Source of the DNA: Variovorax sp.
GTDB lineage: Bacteria; Pseudomonadota; Gammaproteobacteria; Burkholderiales; Burkholderiaceae_C
Reading direction: 5' to 3'
Assembly: GCA_025352265.1 (NCBI GenBank)
Contig: JANXTS010000080.1
Location: 1 to 50,382 of the forward strand
DNA length: 50,382 nt
The notes under the pieces are model-generated. The model ran no database searches. It had not been told where the DNA came from and worked only from the letters and a program-made list of their open reading frames with translations. Position 1 is the first letter of the stretch; each line of letters opens with the position of its first letter. Positions 50,244-50,382 of this stretch are shown one piece after another. The translations under genes were made by a program, and so were the position numbers.

Positions 50244-50382
50244 TGAATCGCCCCGGCTTTTGAGGAGGCTCAACACTCTGAGAGGATTGAGCCATGAACA
50301 AGTCGAACAAGTTCTCACCCGAGGTCCGTGAGCGGGCCGTGAGGATGGTGCAGGAGCACCGTGGGGAGTACCCGTCTCTCTG
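50244..50382 (+). mobile_element. Left end of an IS3-family element (runs off window)
   Basis: It begins with TGAATCGCCCCGGCTTT and a 49-base leader, followed by the start of OrfA at 50294. It is inserted into the IS66 tnpA remnant. The right end lies beyond the window. Confidence 0.75.
50294..50382 (+). CDS. IS3-family transposase OrfA, partial
   Basis: The first 29 residues of a small transposase subunit: [20 protein letters not shown] then EHRGEYPSL. This matches the N-terminal helix-turn-helix of IS3-type OrfA proteins (IS407/IS1222-like group). GAGAGGATTGAGCC before the ATG provides a ribosome site. The protein continues beyond base 50382, and OrfB is expected downstream through programmed frameshifting. 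Confidence 0.85.
   Translation, partial: MNKSNKFSPEVRERAVRMVQEHRGEYPSL

Noticed and set aside
1..50382. tRNA, rRNA, CRISPR arrays or phage modules
   Set aside because: None of the expected conserved sequences, repeat-spacer patterns or structural genes was seen on either strand.

Overview
The window is GC-rich, densely packed DNA. Genes overlap at ATGA or GTGA junctions, codons strongly favour G or C at the third position, and there are many HAAT-type (branched-chain amino-acid-like) transporter genes. Together with the salicylate genes and IS families present, this suggests a Burkholderiales soil or water bacterium, probably Comamonadaceae (Variovorax-like). That placement is inference. No rRNA, tRNA, CRISPR array or replication origin was seen.

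Region A (1-22822) is one long plus-strand catabolic series. It encodes an FMN/2Fe-2S reductase, a Rieske dioxygenase alpha and beta subunit, an acyl-CoA ligase, an SCPx-type thiolase homologue, a DUF35-SDR fusion, a cyclase-family hydrolase and an SDR. Then come two complete HAAT ABC transporters (LivH, fused LivM-LivG, LivF), three periplasmic binding proteins, a second Rieske alpha subunit and a second CoA ligase. The ligase/dioxygenase/thiolase/DUF35 combination is the one known from ipfABDEF (ibuprofen-CoA) degradation. It suggests import of an aryl-alkanoic acid, CoA activation, ring 1,2-dioxygenation and cleavage of the acyl-CoA side chain. The DUF35-SDR fusion with a missing catalytic Tyr, and a thiolase homologue without an evident nucleophilic Cys, make this the most unusual system here.

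Region B (22819-23835) is a ParD-like antitoxin and zeta-type toxin pair with a dyad operator. Region C (23832-35358) is a divergent locus around a GntR/FCD regulator and a perfect palindrome. To the left are a RutA-like flavin monooxygenase, an HpcH/HpaI aldolase and an alpha/beta hydrolase. To the right are a Tat-exported binding protein, an oligopeptide-type ABC transporter, a GlcD-like FAD oxidase and a hot-dog protein. The substrate is unknown.

Region D (35377-40965) holds a small membrane protein, a DUF4242 protein paired with a BTAD-domain activator, an orphan HAAT binding protein and a field of decayed genes: an unknown fragment, a MarR relic, an IS110 fragment fused to a sigma-54 activator tail.

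Region E (40983-47291) is a salicylate island. A NahR-type LysR regulator diverges from salicylate 5-hydroxylase (alpha, beta, Rieske ferredoxin, FAD reductase), fumarylpyruvate hydrolase and gentisate 1,2-dioxygenase. No maleylpyruvate isomerase is present.

Region F (47292-50382) holds a gene remnant, an animal-type heme peroxidase and a nest of IS fragments (IS3, IS66, and the start of another IS3 that runs off the end).
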